From contig NZ_JBATXG010000003.1 in the NCBI RefSeq assembly GCF_049673105.1, positions 1 through 64,000 on the forward strand: a stretch of 64,000 nt of DNA, in the 5' to 3' direction. The position numbers and the translations under genes are program-made. Position 1 is the first letter of the stretch. Each line of letters begins with the position of its first letter. This stretch comes from Castellaniella sp049673105. Lineage in GTDB: Bacteria; Pseudomonadota; Gammaproteobacteria; Burkholderiales; Burkholderiaceae_B. The notes beneath the pieces were generated by a model. The model was not told the DNA's origin and searched no databases. It saw only the letters and a list, made by a program, of their open reading frames with translations. Below are positions 39,073 to 47,990 of the stretch, piece after piece.

Positions 39073-41429
39073 TTGAAGGTCTGAACGAACAACAACGCGC
39101 CGCCGTCACCCTGCCCGCGCAACACGCTCTTGTCCTGGCAGGGGCGGGTAGTGGCAAGACTCGGGTGCTGACCACGCGCATGGCGTGGCTGATCCAGACC
39201 GGCCAGGTCGGCCCTTTCGGCCTGCTGGCGGTCACCTTTACCAATAAAGCCGCCCGCGAAATGCTGTCGCGCCTGTCGGCGCTGCTGCCCATCAATACGC
39301 GCGGCATGTGGGTCGGCACCTTTCACGGCCTGTGCAACCGTCTGCTGCGGGCGCATTTCCGCGAAGCCGGCCTGCCGCAGACCTTCCAGATTCTGGATAA
39401 CGCGGATCAGCTCTCGGCCATCAAGCGCATGCTCAAGGCCAATGGCGTAGATGATGAACGCTTCCCGCCGCGTGATGTGCAGCGCATGATCAATAGCGCC
39501 AAAGAAGACGGCTTGCGTCCCGATGACCTGGATGTGCGCGACAGCCATGCGCGGCGGCTGGCCGATCTGTACCAGCGCTACCAGGACCAGTGCGAACGCG
39601 AAGGCGTGGTGGATTTCGGCGAGCTGCTGTTGCGGGCCTATGAACTGCTGCAGCGCGAGGCCCCGATTCGCGAACACTATCAACGCCGCTTTCAGCATAT
39701 CCTGGTGGACGAATTCCAGGATACCAACGTGCTGCAGTACCGCTGGCTGATGCTGCTGGCGGGCAGTCAGACGCCGGTGTTCGCCGTCGGCGACGATGAT
39801 CAGTCCATCTATGCCTTTCGCGGCGCGAATGTCGGCAATATGGCGGATTTCGAGCAGCGCCATGCGCACGGCAACGTCATCCGCCTGGAACAGAATTACC
39901 GGTCTCACGGCCATATTCTGGACGCCGCCAACGCCCTGATCGCGCACAATGCCCACCGCCTGGGCAAGAATCTGTGGACCGAGGCCGGCGAGGGCGAACC
40001 CCTGCGCGTGGTGGAACAAGCTTCCGATCAGATGGAGGCCCAGTGGTTGGTCGATGAAATACGCGCCCTGTTGCGCGAGGGCCGGACCGCTCATCAGATC
40101 GCCATCCTGTACCGCAGCAATGCACAGTCGCGGCCCATCGAACACGCGCTGTTTTCGGCCCGCGTGCCGTATCGCGTCTATGGCGGTCAGCGCTTTTTCG
40201 AGCGCCAGGAAATCAAGCACGTCCTGGCCTACCTGCGCCTGATCGACAATCCGCATGACGATACGTCCTGGATGCGGGTGGTGAATTTCCCCACGCGCGG
40301 GATCGGCGCGCGGACACTGGAACAGCAGGCCGATGCCGCCGCGCAGTACGGCACCAGCCTGGCGGGCGCCGTGGCGTATGTGCCGGGTAAAAGCGGCAGC
40401 AGCCTGGCCCGTTTTGCCACGCTGATCCGCGAGATGGCCGAGGCCGCCCAGTCACTGGATTTGCCGGAACTGATCGGCCACGTGGTGCATCACAGCGGTC
40501 TGGAAGCCCATTATCGGGCCGACCGCGAAGGGCAGGATCGGCTGGACAACCTGCAGGAACTGGTCAATGCGGCTGCCGCTTTCGTGGCGGAAGCCGGTCT
40601 TCAGGGGCTGGTCGCAGGCCGGATCCCGGAATTTGCGGCGGGTGGAACCGTGCCGGCGGTCAACGGGCGCTCGGCGGTGGATAGCGTTTCCGGCGCCGCG
40701 GCAGCCGTCGATCCCTTTCCCTCAGAGGCCGACGTCGATGCGGAGCTGGCGCCGCCCGCCGTGATGTCGCCCCTGGGCGCGTTTTTGAGCCACGCCTCGC
40801 TGGAAGCCGGTGACAATCAGGCTCAGGCGGGCGAGGACGCCGTGCAACTGATGACCGTGCACGCTGCCAAGGGCCTGGAATTCGATATTGTCTTTATCAC
40901 CGGTCTGGAAGAAGGCCTGTTTCCGCACGAAAACAGTCTGCTGGACGCTGGCGGCCTGGAAGAGGAACGCCGCCTGATGTACGTGGCGATCACCCGCGCG
41001 CGGGAGCGCCTGACCTTGACCCTGGCGCAAAGCCGCATGTTGCACGGCCAGACGCGCTACGCCCTGCGTTCGCGATTCCTGGAAGAAATCCCCGAACAGG
41101 ATTTGAAATGGATCACGCCGCGTCAGCGCGCCGCAGCCCCTGAACAATCGCCCGTCTGGCGCGGCGCATTCCGCCGGGGTACAGGCGGCTGGCAGGACGA
41201 GGGCGGCAGCAGTTTTGCGCCGCGCGCGCCGCGCACCCGCACCGCCGACGTCACGGTCGGCGATCAGTGTTTCCGCATTGGCGCCACGGTGCGCCACGGT
41301 CGCTTTGGCGAGGGCACCATCGTGTCCTTGAGCGGTTCCGGCACCGAAGCTCAGGCCCAGATCGAATTCCACGATGTGGGCACCAAGACCCTGGCCCTGG
41401 GCGTGGCGAAGCTGGATATTTTGCAGTGA
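39069..41429 (+). CDS. uvrD: UvrD/Rep-family DNA helicase II
   Basis: 3'-5' superfamily 1 helicase of nucleotide excision and mismatch repair. 786 residues: Walker A GAGSGKT (25-31), VTFTNKAAREM, GTFHGLCNRLLR, Walker B DEFQDTN, GDDDQSIYAFRGA, QNYRS, LMTVHAAKGLEFDIVFITG and YVAITRARERL. Between about residues 515 and 580 there is an Ala/Pro-rich stretch (IPEFAAGGTVPAVNGRS) longer than in E. coli UvrD. The C-terminal Tudor-like end FRIGATVRHGRFGEGTIVSL is intact. It ends one base from the convergent permease gene. Confidence 0.96.
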   Translation: MIEGLNEQQRAAVTLPAQHALVLAGAGSGKTRVLTTRMAWLIQTGQVGPFGLLAVTFTNKAAREMLSRLSALLPINTRGMWVGTFHGLCNRLLRAHFREAGLPQTFQILDNADQLSAIKRMLKANGVDDERFPPRDVQRMINSAKEDGLRPDDLDVRDSHARRLADLYQRYQDQCEREGVVDFGELLLRAYELLQREAPIREHYQRRFQHILVDEFQDTNVLQYRWLMLLAGSQTPVFAVGDDDQSIYAFRGANVGNMADFEQRHAHGNVIRLEQNYRSHGHILDAANALIAHNAHRLGKNLWTEAGEGEPLRVVEQASDQMEAQWLVDEIRALLREGRTAHQIAILYRSNAQSRPIEHALFSARVPYRVYGGQRFFERQEIKHVLAYLRLIDNPHDDTSWMRVVNFPTRGIGARTLEQQADAAAQYGTSLAGAVAYVPGKSGSSLARFATLIREMAEAAQSLDLPELIGHVVHHSGLEAHYRADREGQDRLDNLQELVNAAAAFVAEAGLQGLVAGRIPEFAAGGTVPAVNGRSAVDSVSGAAAAVDPFPSEADVDAELAPPAVMSPLGAFLSHASLEAGDNQAQAGEDAVQLMTVHAAKGLEFDIVFITGLEEGLFPHENSLLDAGGLEEERRLMYVAITRARERLTLTLAQSRMLHGQTRYALRSRFLEEIPEQDLKWITPRQRAAAPEQSPVWRGAFRRGTGGWQDEGGSSFAPRAPRTRTADVTVGDQCFRIGATVRHGRFGEGTIVSLSGSGTEAQAQIEFHDVGTKTLALGVAKLDILQ

Positions 41430-41430
41430 T

Positions 41431-42207
41431 TCAACGTCCCCGCCCCCAGCGCCGGTGCAGGCGCTGGGCGGTGGCATCCAGCGTGAATCCCAGGGCGCCG
41501 ATCAGCACGATCACGGCCATCAGTTCCGAATAGGCCAGGCGGTCGCGGGTGTCCAGAATGAAATAGCCCAGGCCGGAACTGACTCCCAGCATCTCGCAGG
41601 GCACCAGAATGATCCAGACGATGCCGATGGCCAGGCGCAGGCCGGTCAGGATGTGGCCCAGGGAACCGGGGATCACGATCTTCCACAGGATCTCGGTGCG
41701 TGTGGCGCTCAGGCTGCGGGCCAGCATCAGCCAGCGGGCGTCCAGTTGGCGCACGCCGGCGCTGGTGTTCAGGATGATGGGCCAGACAGCGGCGAAGCTC
41801 AGCAGGAAATAGATCGGCGCATCGCCCACGCCGAACAGCATCACGGCGATCGGCATCCAGGACAGGGGCGAGACCATGCGCAGGAACTGAAACGCCCCGC
41901 TGGTGGCGGATTCCAGACGCTTGGACAGGCCGATGGCCAATCCCAGGGGGATGCCGAACACCAACGCCCAGAACAGGCCCACCGCGACGCGCCGCAGGCT
42001 GACCAGGGTGTGCAGGGTCAGTTGATTGTCGGCGATCAGGTGCGCCAGACTGGGCAGCGCCTGGCCGGGGGCGAACAGACGCGCCATGGCCAGGTCCTGG
42101 CCCAGCAGACCGATGCCGGCGGCCCACAGCAATAGCAGCGCCAGCAGGCCGCCCAGGCTGAGCAGCAGGCGCTGACGGGACGGCAGGGCGGAGGGGCGGG
42201 TGCTCAT
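41431..42207 (-). CDS. ABC transporter permease (SsuC/TauC/NrtB type)
   Basis: 258-residue inner-membrane subunit with about six hydrophobic segments. The coupling region ARSLSATRTEILWKIVIPGSLGHILTGLRLAIGIVWIILVPCEML carries the EAA-like motif of the sulfonate/nitrate permease family. Its substrate group is organosulfonates, nitrate, taurine or similar anions and cannot be fixed by sequence. It overlaps the binding-protein gene by one base (TGATG) and ends next to uvrD without a terminator. Confidence 0.88.
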   Translation of the reverse strand: MSTRPSALPSRQRLLLSLGGLLALLLLWAAGIGLLGQDLAMARLFAPGQALPSLAHLIADNQLTLHTLVSLRRVAVGLFWALVFGIPLGLAIGLSKRLESATSGAFQFLRMVSPLSWMPIAVMLFGVGDAPIYFLLSFAAVWPIILNTSAGVRQLDARWLMLARSLSATRTEILWKIVIPGSLGHILTGLRLAIGIVWIILVPCEMLGVSSGLGYFILDTRDRLAYSELMAVIVLIGALGFTLDATAQRLHRRWGRGR

Positions 42208-43433
42208 CAGCTGACCTCGAAAGTTTCCGTGCGGGTATAGCCGCCCTCGATGCCAAAGGCGGCCAGGCCGCCTTGCGCTTCGATGGCCTTGCGCACGTAG
42301 CGGTCGTCCACCAGGTCGCGCGCGGCGTGGGCAGGGTCCAGTTCCTTCAGAAAGGCGTTTTCGCCCAGGACGTAGGTGTCCTTCAGCAGCGACACCAGTT
42401 TTTCCGTGTAACTGGGGTAGGGATAGGGGCGGAAGTCGATGCGAAGTTCATTCCAGTCGGTATGGCGGATGGCGCCGCTTTTGGCGTAGGCGGCATCGCG
42501 CTCGGCAGAGGGCAGCAGCACCCGCGCCAGGGTGGAGGCGTCGTGCGGGGTATAGGCGGACGGATTGTCGCGGGCCAGGATCTTGACCGTGTCTTCGCGG
42601 TGATGGCGTACCCAGGCTTGGGCCTGGACGATGCCGTTGACCACTTTTTGCGACCATTCCGGGCGTTCTTGCAGGTCCCGTTCGTGCATGGTGACCACGC
42701 AGCAGGCGTGGTTGCGCCAGACGTCGCCGGTAAATCGCCAGACCTTGCCTACGCCCAGCTCTTCGGCCTTGGCGTTGAAGGGCTCGGCCACGATGTAGCC
42801 GGAAATCCGCTTGCTGCCCAGCGCCGGCAGCATGTCGCCGGGCGACATGACGACCAGTTTCACTTGTTTTTTCGTCGGTTCGCCTTCGTTGATGAATTCC
42901 AGCCCCGCCTGGCGCAAGATGGCCTGCAGCACGATGTTGTGCACCGAATACCAGAAGGGAATGGCGACCGTCGTGCCGCCCAGGTCCTCCAGAGCGTTGA
43001 CGGTCGGCAGCACGGTCAGGCAGGAACCCTCGGTGTGGTTCCAGGCCACGACCTTGGCGGGCGATTGGCTGCCGTAACGCGACCAGATGGTCATGGGCAT
43101 CAGCAGGTGGACCACGTTCACCTGGCCGCTCAGAAAGGCTTCGACGATCTGCGACCAGCTGCGAAAACGCCGGGGCGGCTCGACTTTCAGCCCCTGTTGT
43201 TCGAACAGGCCGTTGTGGTGGGCGATCAGCAGAGGCGTGGCGTCCGTGATGGGCAGGTAGCCGATGCGTACGGGGGCATCGGGTTCCGCGGCGTGCGCCA
43301 GGCGACCGGCCTGCAGCAGCGGCAGCGCGCCGGCGGCGGTGAACATGGCCGACAGCTTCAGGAATTGGCGGCGGCGGGCCAGGGTGCTGTCGGCTTCGCC
43401 GCAGCAGGCGTCAAACAGTTTGAATCGTGTCAT
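42207..43433 (-). CDS. ABC transporter substrate-binding protein, Tat-exported (NrtA/SsuA-like)
   Basis: 408-residue receptor. A twin-arginine signal is clear: ARRRQFLKLSAMF followed by a hydrophobic stretch and AHA-AEPDAPVRIGYLPITDATPLLIAHHNGLFEQQG, the NMT1/NrtA-like start. Tat export suggests the protein folds before export, as with some NrtA/CmpA relatives. ATG at 43433 overlaps the ATPase stop (ATGA). The ligand is unknown; context with an acyl-CoA dehydrogenase-like flavoprotein favours an organic, perhaps sulfur-containing, compound. Confidence 0.88.
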   Translation of the reverse strand: MTRFKLFDACCGEADSTLARRRQFLKLSAMFTAAGALPLLQAGRLAHAAEPDAPVRIGYLPITDATPLLIAHHNGLFEQQGLKVEPPRRFRSWSQIVEAFLSGQVNVVHLLMPMTIWSRYGSQSPAKVVAWNHTEGSCLTVLPTVNALEDLGGTTVAIPFWYSVHNIVLQAILRQAGLEFINEGEPTKKQVKLVVMSPGDMLPALGSKRISGYIVAEPFNAKAEELGVGKVWRFTGDVWRNHACCVVTMHERDLQERPEWSQKVVNGIVQAQAWVRHHREDTVKILARDNPSAYTPHDASTLARVLLPSAERDAAYAKSGAIRHTDWNELRIDFRPYPYPSYTEKLVSLLKDTYVLGENAFLKELDPAHAARDLVDDRYVRKAIEAQGGLAAFGIEGGYTRTETFEVS

Positions 43434-44260
43434 TGGGGTCTCGGTAAACGGGCGCTGCGCAGGGTTTGCAGAATCTGGACGCGCAATTCGGTCAGTGCGG
43501 CGCTGGTGTCGTCTCTGGGGTGTGCTTGGCTGATGGACCACCGGCCGATCAGGCGCCCAGGCTGGCTGCCGATCAACAGGATGCGGTCAGCCAGCAGCAG
43601 GGCTTCGTCGATGTCGTGCGTCACCAGAATGGCCGCCGCCTGGTGCTGGGATCGGATCTGCAGCAGCAGGGTCTGCATCTCGTGGCGGGTGACTTCATCC
43701 AGGGCGCTGAAGGGTTCGTCCAGCAATAGGATTTGGGGCGCGCGGGCCAGCGTGCGGGCCAAAGAAGCCCGTTGCGCCATGCCGCCCGACAGCTCGTCGG
43801 GATAGCGCGTGCGGGCGGATTGCAGACCGACTTCGCTGATGGCCTGCTGGACGCGCTGCCGGCGGGTCGCGTCGTCCAGTTTGGGCTGGTGGCGAAAATC
43901 CAGGCCAAAGGCCACGTTCTCTTCCAGGGTCAGCCAGGGCAGCAGGCTGGGGTCCTGGAATACCAGTCCCAGGGCCGGGTCGGGGCCGTTTAGCGGGCGG
44001 CCCTTGATCCTGATCTCGCCCGCCTGGGCGGCTTGCAACCCGGCTAGCACGCGCAGCAGCGACGATTTTCCTACTCCGCTGGGGCCCAGCAGGGCAATGA
44101 TTTCACCTGGCTGCAGTTCCAGGGAAAAGTCCGTCAGCACGGTCGTTGCGGCCTCGCGGCGGCTGGTCGCATAGCCCAGGGAAATGGCCTGGGCGCTCAG
44201 CAGGCTGCTCTGTTCGGGGGCCGCGTTGGCGGCGGAAGGCGCTAGGGCGGCTGCGCTCAT
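43430..44260 (-). CDS. ABC transporter ATPase (SsuB/TauB/NrtD type)
   Basis: 276 residues: Walker A GPSGVGKSS, Q-loop VFQDPSLLPWLTLEENVAFGL (the LLPW signature of the nitrate/sulfonate class), LSGGMAQRASLARTLA, Walker B LLLDEPFSALDEVTR and switch VTHDIDEALLLADRI. An N-terminal Ala-rich tail of about 20 residues precedes the fold. The start at 44260 is one base beyond the end of the upstream acyl-CoA dehydrogenase-like gene. It overlaps the binding-protein gene by four. Confidence 0.9.
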   Translation of the reverse strand: MSAAALAPSAANAAPEQSSLLSAQAISLGYATSRREAATTVLTDFSLELQPGEIIALLGPSGVGKSSLLRVLAGLQAAQAGEIRIKGRPLNGPDPALGLVFQDPSLLPWLTLEENVAFGLDFRHQPKLDDATRRQRVQQAISEVGLQSARTRYPDELSGGMAQRASLARTLARAPQILLLDEPFSALDEVTRHEMQTLLLQIRSQHQAAAILVTHDIDEALLLADRILLIGSQPGRLIGRWSISQAHPRDDTSAALTELRVQILQTLRSARLPRPQ

Positions 44261-44261
44261 C

Positions 44262-45365
44262 TCAGGCCGCCTGGCGTTGTTCCAGCGCATGGATTTCCTT
44301 GCGCAGGTGTTTCAGGGCCGGGGTGACGATGGCCACGAACAGAGCTTCGCGCAGCCGGCGCTGGGCGGGGCTGCTCATCAGATAGCCGGCGGCGCCGGCA
44401 TGCAGAGCGGCGGACTGGGTGGCTCGCAGGCTCAGTTCCGATCCCAGAGCGCGGGCGCGCAGGACGCTGAGCAGTGGCGCGTCCCGGCCCTGCAATGCCA
44501 GCTCGCGAGTCCGAGCCACCAGTTGCTGCAAATCGCGCTCCAGATCGCCTTCCTGGTCATCCAGATAGCTGTTCACGTGCTGCAGCCGCTGATTGGTGGC
44601 GTGGATGGTGTCCAGGCTGGCCTGGACCAGGCCGGCGCCCATGCCGATCTGCATCAACAGGAAACCGGGTTTGAAGCCCTGCACGTAGGCATCGAAGCCC
44701 TCGGGGCCGGACAGCACATCCTGCGGCGGCACGAAAAGGTCTTTCAGGCGCACGCCATAGGTGCCGCTGCCTTCCAGGCCTGCAAACGTCGGGCAGGCCC
44801 GCAACGTCAGGCCATCGGCGCCGGGCGGAACGGCAAACATGACGTAGCCGCCCTCATCCAGGGCCGCGGCGACGATCAGCAGGTGGTCCGGCCCCAGGTT
44901 CGAGACCCAGGGCAGGGCGCCGCTGATGCGATAGCCATCGCCTTCCCGGTGGCCGCGCAGATTGATGCGTTCGATGCCGGCCAGATGCTTGACGGCGTTG
45001 GACATGCCGGTGCCGGCCAGCAGACGACCGCTGGCGATGGCCTGCAGGTAGCGATCTTTGACGGCCTGATTGTCGCTGCGGTGCAGATACCAGGCGCAGG
45101 TGGCCTGGCACCAGGTCAGGAAGGAGGTCGATCCGCAGGTGCGGGCGACCCGGGCGATGATGTCGATCTGGGCGGGCAGGTCGCCGCCCAGGCCGCTAGC
45201 TTCGAGCGGCAGGGCGGCGCCAAAGCCGCCCAGGCTACCCAGCGCCCGCATGAAGTCGCCGGGGTACAGGCCCTGATCGATGGCCTCGACCTGGGGGGCC
45301 AGGGTGTCGCGGATCAATTGATCGATTCTGTCGTCCGTGCCGGCAGGCTGTGCTGCGTGTGTCAT
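44262..45365 (-). CDS. Acyl-CoA dehydrogenase-like flavoprotein
   Basis: 367 residues with the three-part acyl-CoA dehydrogenase fold: a helical N-part (IDQLIRDTLAPQVEAIDQGLYP), a middle part with TGMSNAVKHLAGIERINLRG and the WVSNLGPDHLL flavin region, and a helical C-part. The usual C-terminal catalytic Glu motif is not evident. That suggests the group of flavin monooxygenases/desulfurases (DszC, SfnB-like) as an alternative to a true dehydrogenase. It lies 16 bases downstream of the AhpD-like gene and one base upstream of the ABC ATPase gene, so the three parts are likely one operon. Confidence 0.75.
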   Translation of the reverse strand: MTHAAQPAGTDDRIDQLIRDTLAPQVEAIDQGLYPGDFMRALGSLGGFGAALPLEASGLGGDLPAQIDIIARVARTCGSTSFLTWCQATCAWYLHRSDNQAVKDRYLQAIASGRLLAGTGMSNAVKHLAGIERINLRGHREGDGYRISGALPWVSNLGPDHLLIVAAALDEGGYVMFAVPPGADGLTLRACPTFAGLEGSGTYGVRLKDLFVPPQDVLSGPEGFDAYVQGFKPGFLLMQIGMGAGLVQASLDTIHATNQRLQHVNSYLDDQEGDLERDLQQLVARTRELALQGRDAPLLSVLRARALGSELSLRATQSAALHAGAAGYLMSSPAQRRLREALFVAIVTPALKHLRKEIHALEQRQAA

Positions 45366-45381
45366 GGTGCGTCCTTGCCGC

Positions 45382-45924
45382 TCAGGCGTAGGCTTGGAGT
45401 TCCGGATTGATGGGAGTGCGAGCCAGGTTGTTGGCGTAGTTGCACAGGGTGGCCAGGCTGACGCCCAGGACGACATCGAGGGCCTGGGCGTCGGTATAGC
45501 CGGCGGCCTTCAGGTCGTTCAAGGCGTCGTCGGACACCTGGCCGCGGTGTTCCAGCACTTGCAGGGTGAATTGGGCCAAGGCGTTTTGTTTGGGGTCGGA
45601 CAGGGCCTGGGTGCCGCGCAGGGCGTCGATCAGTTCCTGGGGCAGTTGCAGTTTCTTGGCGGCGATCTTGGTGTGACCGGCGACGCAGAAGCCGCAACCG
45701 TTATAGGTGGCGGCGGTGATCTGGACGATTTCCCGTTCGGTGGGGGTGAGGCTGTTGCGACCGTTGATGGCGCCGACGACCTGGTAGGTTTCCAAGGCTG
45801 TCGGGGCGTTGGCCAGGACGCCCAGCAGGTTGGGCAGGAAGCCGCTGGCTTTTTCGGCGTTGCGCAGGCGTTCTTGGGCCTCGGCGGGGGCGGATTCGAC
45901 GGACTGGATGGGAAGGCGGCTCAT
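45382..45924 (-). CDS. Carboxymuconolactone decarboxylase-family (AhpD-like) protein
   Basis: 180 residues of the AhpD/CMD alpha-helical fold. The redox site CGFCVAGH is present (Cys-x-x-Cys with His three residues later), so a peroxidase-like or thiol-reductant role is plausible. FLPNLLGVLANAP and the ITAATYNGCGFC region are typical. First gene of the ABC cluster. A LysR-type ATAG-N7-CTAT site lies 55 bases upstream. Confidence 0.88.
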   Translation of the reverse strand: MSRLPIQSVESAPAEAQERLRNAEKASGFLPNLLGVLANAPTALETYQVVGAINGRNSLTPTEREIVQITAATYNGCGFCVAGHTKIAAKKLQLPQELIDALRGTQALSDPKQNALAQFTLQVLEHRGQVSDDALNDLKAAGYTDAQALDVVLGVSLATLCNYANNLARTPINPELQAYA

Positions 45925-45978
45925 GGTGTTGGGAGTGAACTAGGTTTAGACCTGTTCATTCTATGGAGCCTGGTTCTC

Positions 45979-45993
45979 ATAGCGAACGACTAT
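45979..45993 (-). promoter_or_regulatory. LysR-type binding site upstream of the AhpD-like gene
   Basis: ATAGCGAACGACTAT is an ATAG-N7-CTAT palindrome (T-N11-A class), matching one half of the OxyR four-tetramer consensus. The third and fourth tetramers are not in phase, so OxyR itself is unproven. It stands 55-69 bases before the start codon. Confidence 0.4.
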
Positions 45994-46079
45994 AAGAGAA
46001 TTAAATTATTCAGGATTGGAATATAGGGTGGTCTCCGAGGCTTGGGGCGGTGTTGGCCGGAGTGATACGGGGGGCGTGC

Positions 46080-47990
46080 TTACAGCGCTTCGATTTCCGT
46101 CTGGATGTCCAGCCATTCTTCTTCGGCGGTTTGCAAGGCCTTGCTGAGTTCGCCGTGTTCGGCCAAGAGGCCGGGGCGGTCGTCCTTGTGCGCGTCGGTG
46201 TAGAAGGCGGGATCGGCGATCAGGGCGTCCAGTTCGGCCAGCCGGGTCTGGGCGCGGGTCATGGCGTCTTCGATCTTTTTCAGGCGGGTTTCCAGGGGCT
46301 TGCGGCGGGCGGCCAGTTGTTGGCGGGCCTGGGCTTCTTCGCGGCGCTGGGCTTTGCGATCGGGGGCGGGGGCAGCGGTGGCTCGGGCGGCCTGATTTTG
46401 CTGGGTTTGGCGCTGCTGCAGCCAGTCCCGGTAGTCTTCCAGGTCGCCGTCGAAGGGCTGGATCTGGCCGTCGGCCACGATCCAGAAGGTATCGACGGTG
46501 GTGCGCAGCAGATGCCGGTCGTGCGAGACCAGCAGGACGCTGCCGGGGAATTCGGCCAGGGCGCGGGCCAGGGCCTCGCGGGTGTCCACGTCCAGGTGAT
46601 TGCTGGGTTCGTCCAACAGCAGCAGATTGGGTTTGCGCCAGACGATCAGGGCTAGAGCCAGTCGGGCTTTTTCGCCGCCTGAAAAGGGCGCTACGGGCTG
46701 GGTGACCATGTCGCCGCCGAAGCCGAAGCGGCCCAGCATATTGCGCAGTTCTTGTTCCCGTGTGTCGGGGGCGATACGGGCGAAATGCTGCAGCGGGCTG
46801 GATTCGGGATCCAGCACATCCAGTTGTTGCTGGGCGAAATAGCCGATTTCCAGGCCCTTGGCAGGCTGCATGTGGCCGGCCAACGGGGCCAGTTCCTGGG
46901 CCAGGGTCTTGACCAGGGTACTTTTGCCGGCGCCGTTGACGCCCAGGATGCCGATGCGGCTGCCGCCGCGCACCATCAGGCTGATGTCCTTCAGGATGGT
47001 GCGCGGTTCGCCGCCGGCGGGGTTGGCGTACCCCAGGGTTGCGTCGTCCAGGCGCAGCAGCACGTCGGGGGTCTGGACGGGGTCCGGCAGACGGATGTCG
47101 ATGCCGGATTCCACGGCCAGGGGGGCCAGGGTCTGCATGCGGGACAGGGCTTTGACCCGGCTTTGCGCCTGTTTGGCTTTGGATGCCTTGGCCTTGAAGC
47201 GATCGATAAAGGCTTGCAGATGGGCGGTTTCGCGCGCCTGTTTCTGGCGGGCCAGTTGGTTCTGGCGCAGGCGCTCGGCGCGCTGTTCCAGGAAGTCTTC
47301 GTAGCCGCCCTTGTAGCGGATCAGCTTGCCGCTTTCAAAGTGCAGAATGACGCGGGCGACCGTATCCAGGAATTCCGTGTCGTGCGAAATCAGCAGGACG
47401 GTGCCGGGATAGCTGTTCAGCCAGCGCTCCAGCCACAGCATGGCATCCAGGTCCAGATGGTTGGTGGGTTCGTCCAGCAGTAGCAGGTCTGATGGCGCCA
47501 TCAGGGCGCGGGCCAGGGCGATGCGCATCTGCCAGCCGCCGGAAAAACTGGCGACGGGGCGGGCCCATTCATCGGGCGCGAAACCCAGGCCGGCCAGCAA
47601 TTGCTCGGCGCGGGATGGGGCGCTCCAGGCCTCGGCCTCGACCAGCGCGGATTCGAGTTCGGCGATCTGCTGGCCCTGATCCGGGTGCAGGGCGGCGCGT
47701 TGCGCCTGCAGGTCGCGCAGGTGGCGGTCGCCGTCGATGACGAATTCGCGGGCGGCACGGTCTGTGTCGTGCAAAATCTGTTCGACGCTGGCCAAACGCC
47801 ATGAGGCGGGCATGTCCACGGCCCCGGCGTCGGGGTCGATCTGGCCCTGCAGCAGAGCGAAGAGCGACGATTTTCCCGCCCCGTTCTTGCCGACGAAGCC
47901 CACGCGTTCGCCCGGATGCACGACAAATTCGGCGTCTTCCAGCAGAACCTTGACGCCGCGCCGCAGGGTCAGGTCACTGGCGCGGATCAC
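46080..47990 (-). CDS. ABC-F family ATPase (YheS-like)
   Basis: Soluble protein with two ABC domains and no membrane part, 636 residues, close to E. coli YheS (637). First Walker A GKNGAGKSSLFALL, signature FSGGWQMRIALARAL, Walker B LLLDEPTNHLDLDAMLWLE; second Walker A GVNGAGKSTL, FSGGEKARLALALI, LLLDEPSNHLDVDTREAL. A basic linker between the domains and a coiled C-terminal part (about 540-636) follow. ABC-F proteins act on the ribosome; some give antibiotic resistance, but no specific role is shown. Overlaps prmB by four bases. Confidence 0.9.
   Translation of the reverse strand: MIRASDLTLRRGVKVLLEDAEFVVHPGERVGFVGKNGAGKSSLFALLQGQIDPDAGAVDMPASWRLASVEQILHDTDRAAREFVIDGDRHLRDLQAQRAALHPDQGQQIAELESALVEAEAWSAPSRAEQLLAGLGFAPDEWARPVASFSGGWQMRIALARALMAPSDLLLLDEPTNHLDLDAMLWLERWLNSYPGTVLLISHDTEFLDTVARVILHFESGKLIRYKGGYEDFLEQRAERLRQNQLARQKQARETAHLQAFIDRFKAKASKAKQAQSRVKALSRMQTLAPLAVESGIDIRLPDPVQTPDVLLRLDDATLGYANPAGGEPRTILKDISLMVRGGSRIGILGVNGAGKSTLVKTLAQELAPLAGHMQPAKGLEIGYFAQQQLDVLDPESSPLQHFARIAPDTREQELRNMLGRFGFGGDMVTQPVAPFSGGEKARLALALIVWRKPNLLLLDEPSNHLDVDTREALARALAEFPGSVLLVSHDRHLLRTTVDTFWIVADGQIQPFDGDLEDYRDWLQQRQTQQNQAARATAAPAPDRKAQRREEAQARQQLAARRKPLETRLKKIEDAMTRAQTRLAELDALIADPAFYTDAHKDDRPGLLAEHGELSKALQTAEEEWLDIQTEIEAL

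Noticed and set aside
45961..45993. Full OxyR operator upstream of the AhpD-like gene
   Set aside because: Only one ATAG-N7-CTAT dimer site is in phase; the second pair of tetramers is not at the required N7 spacing.
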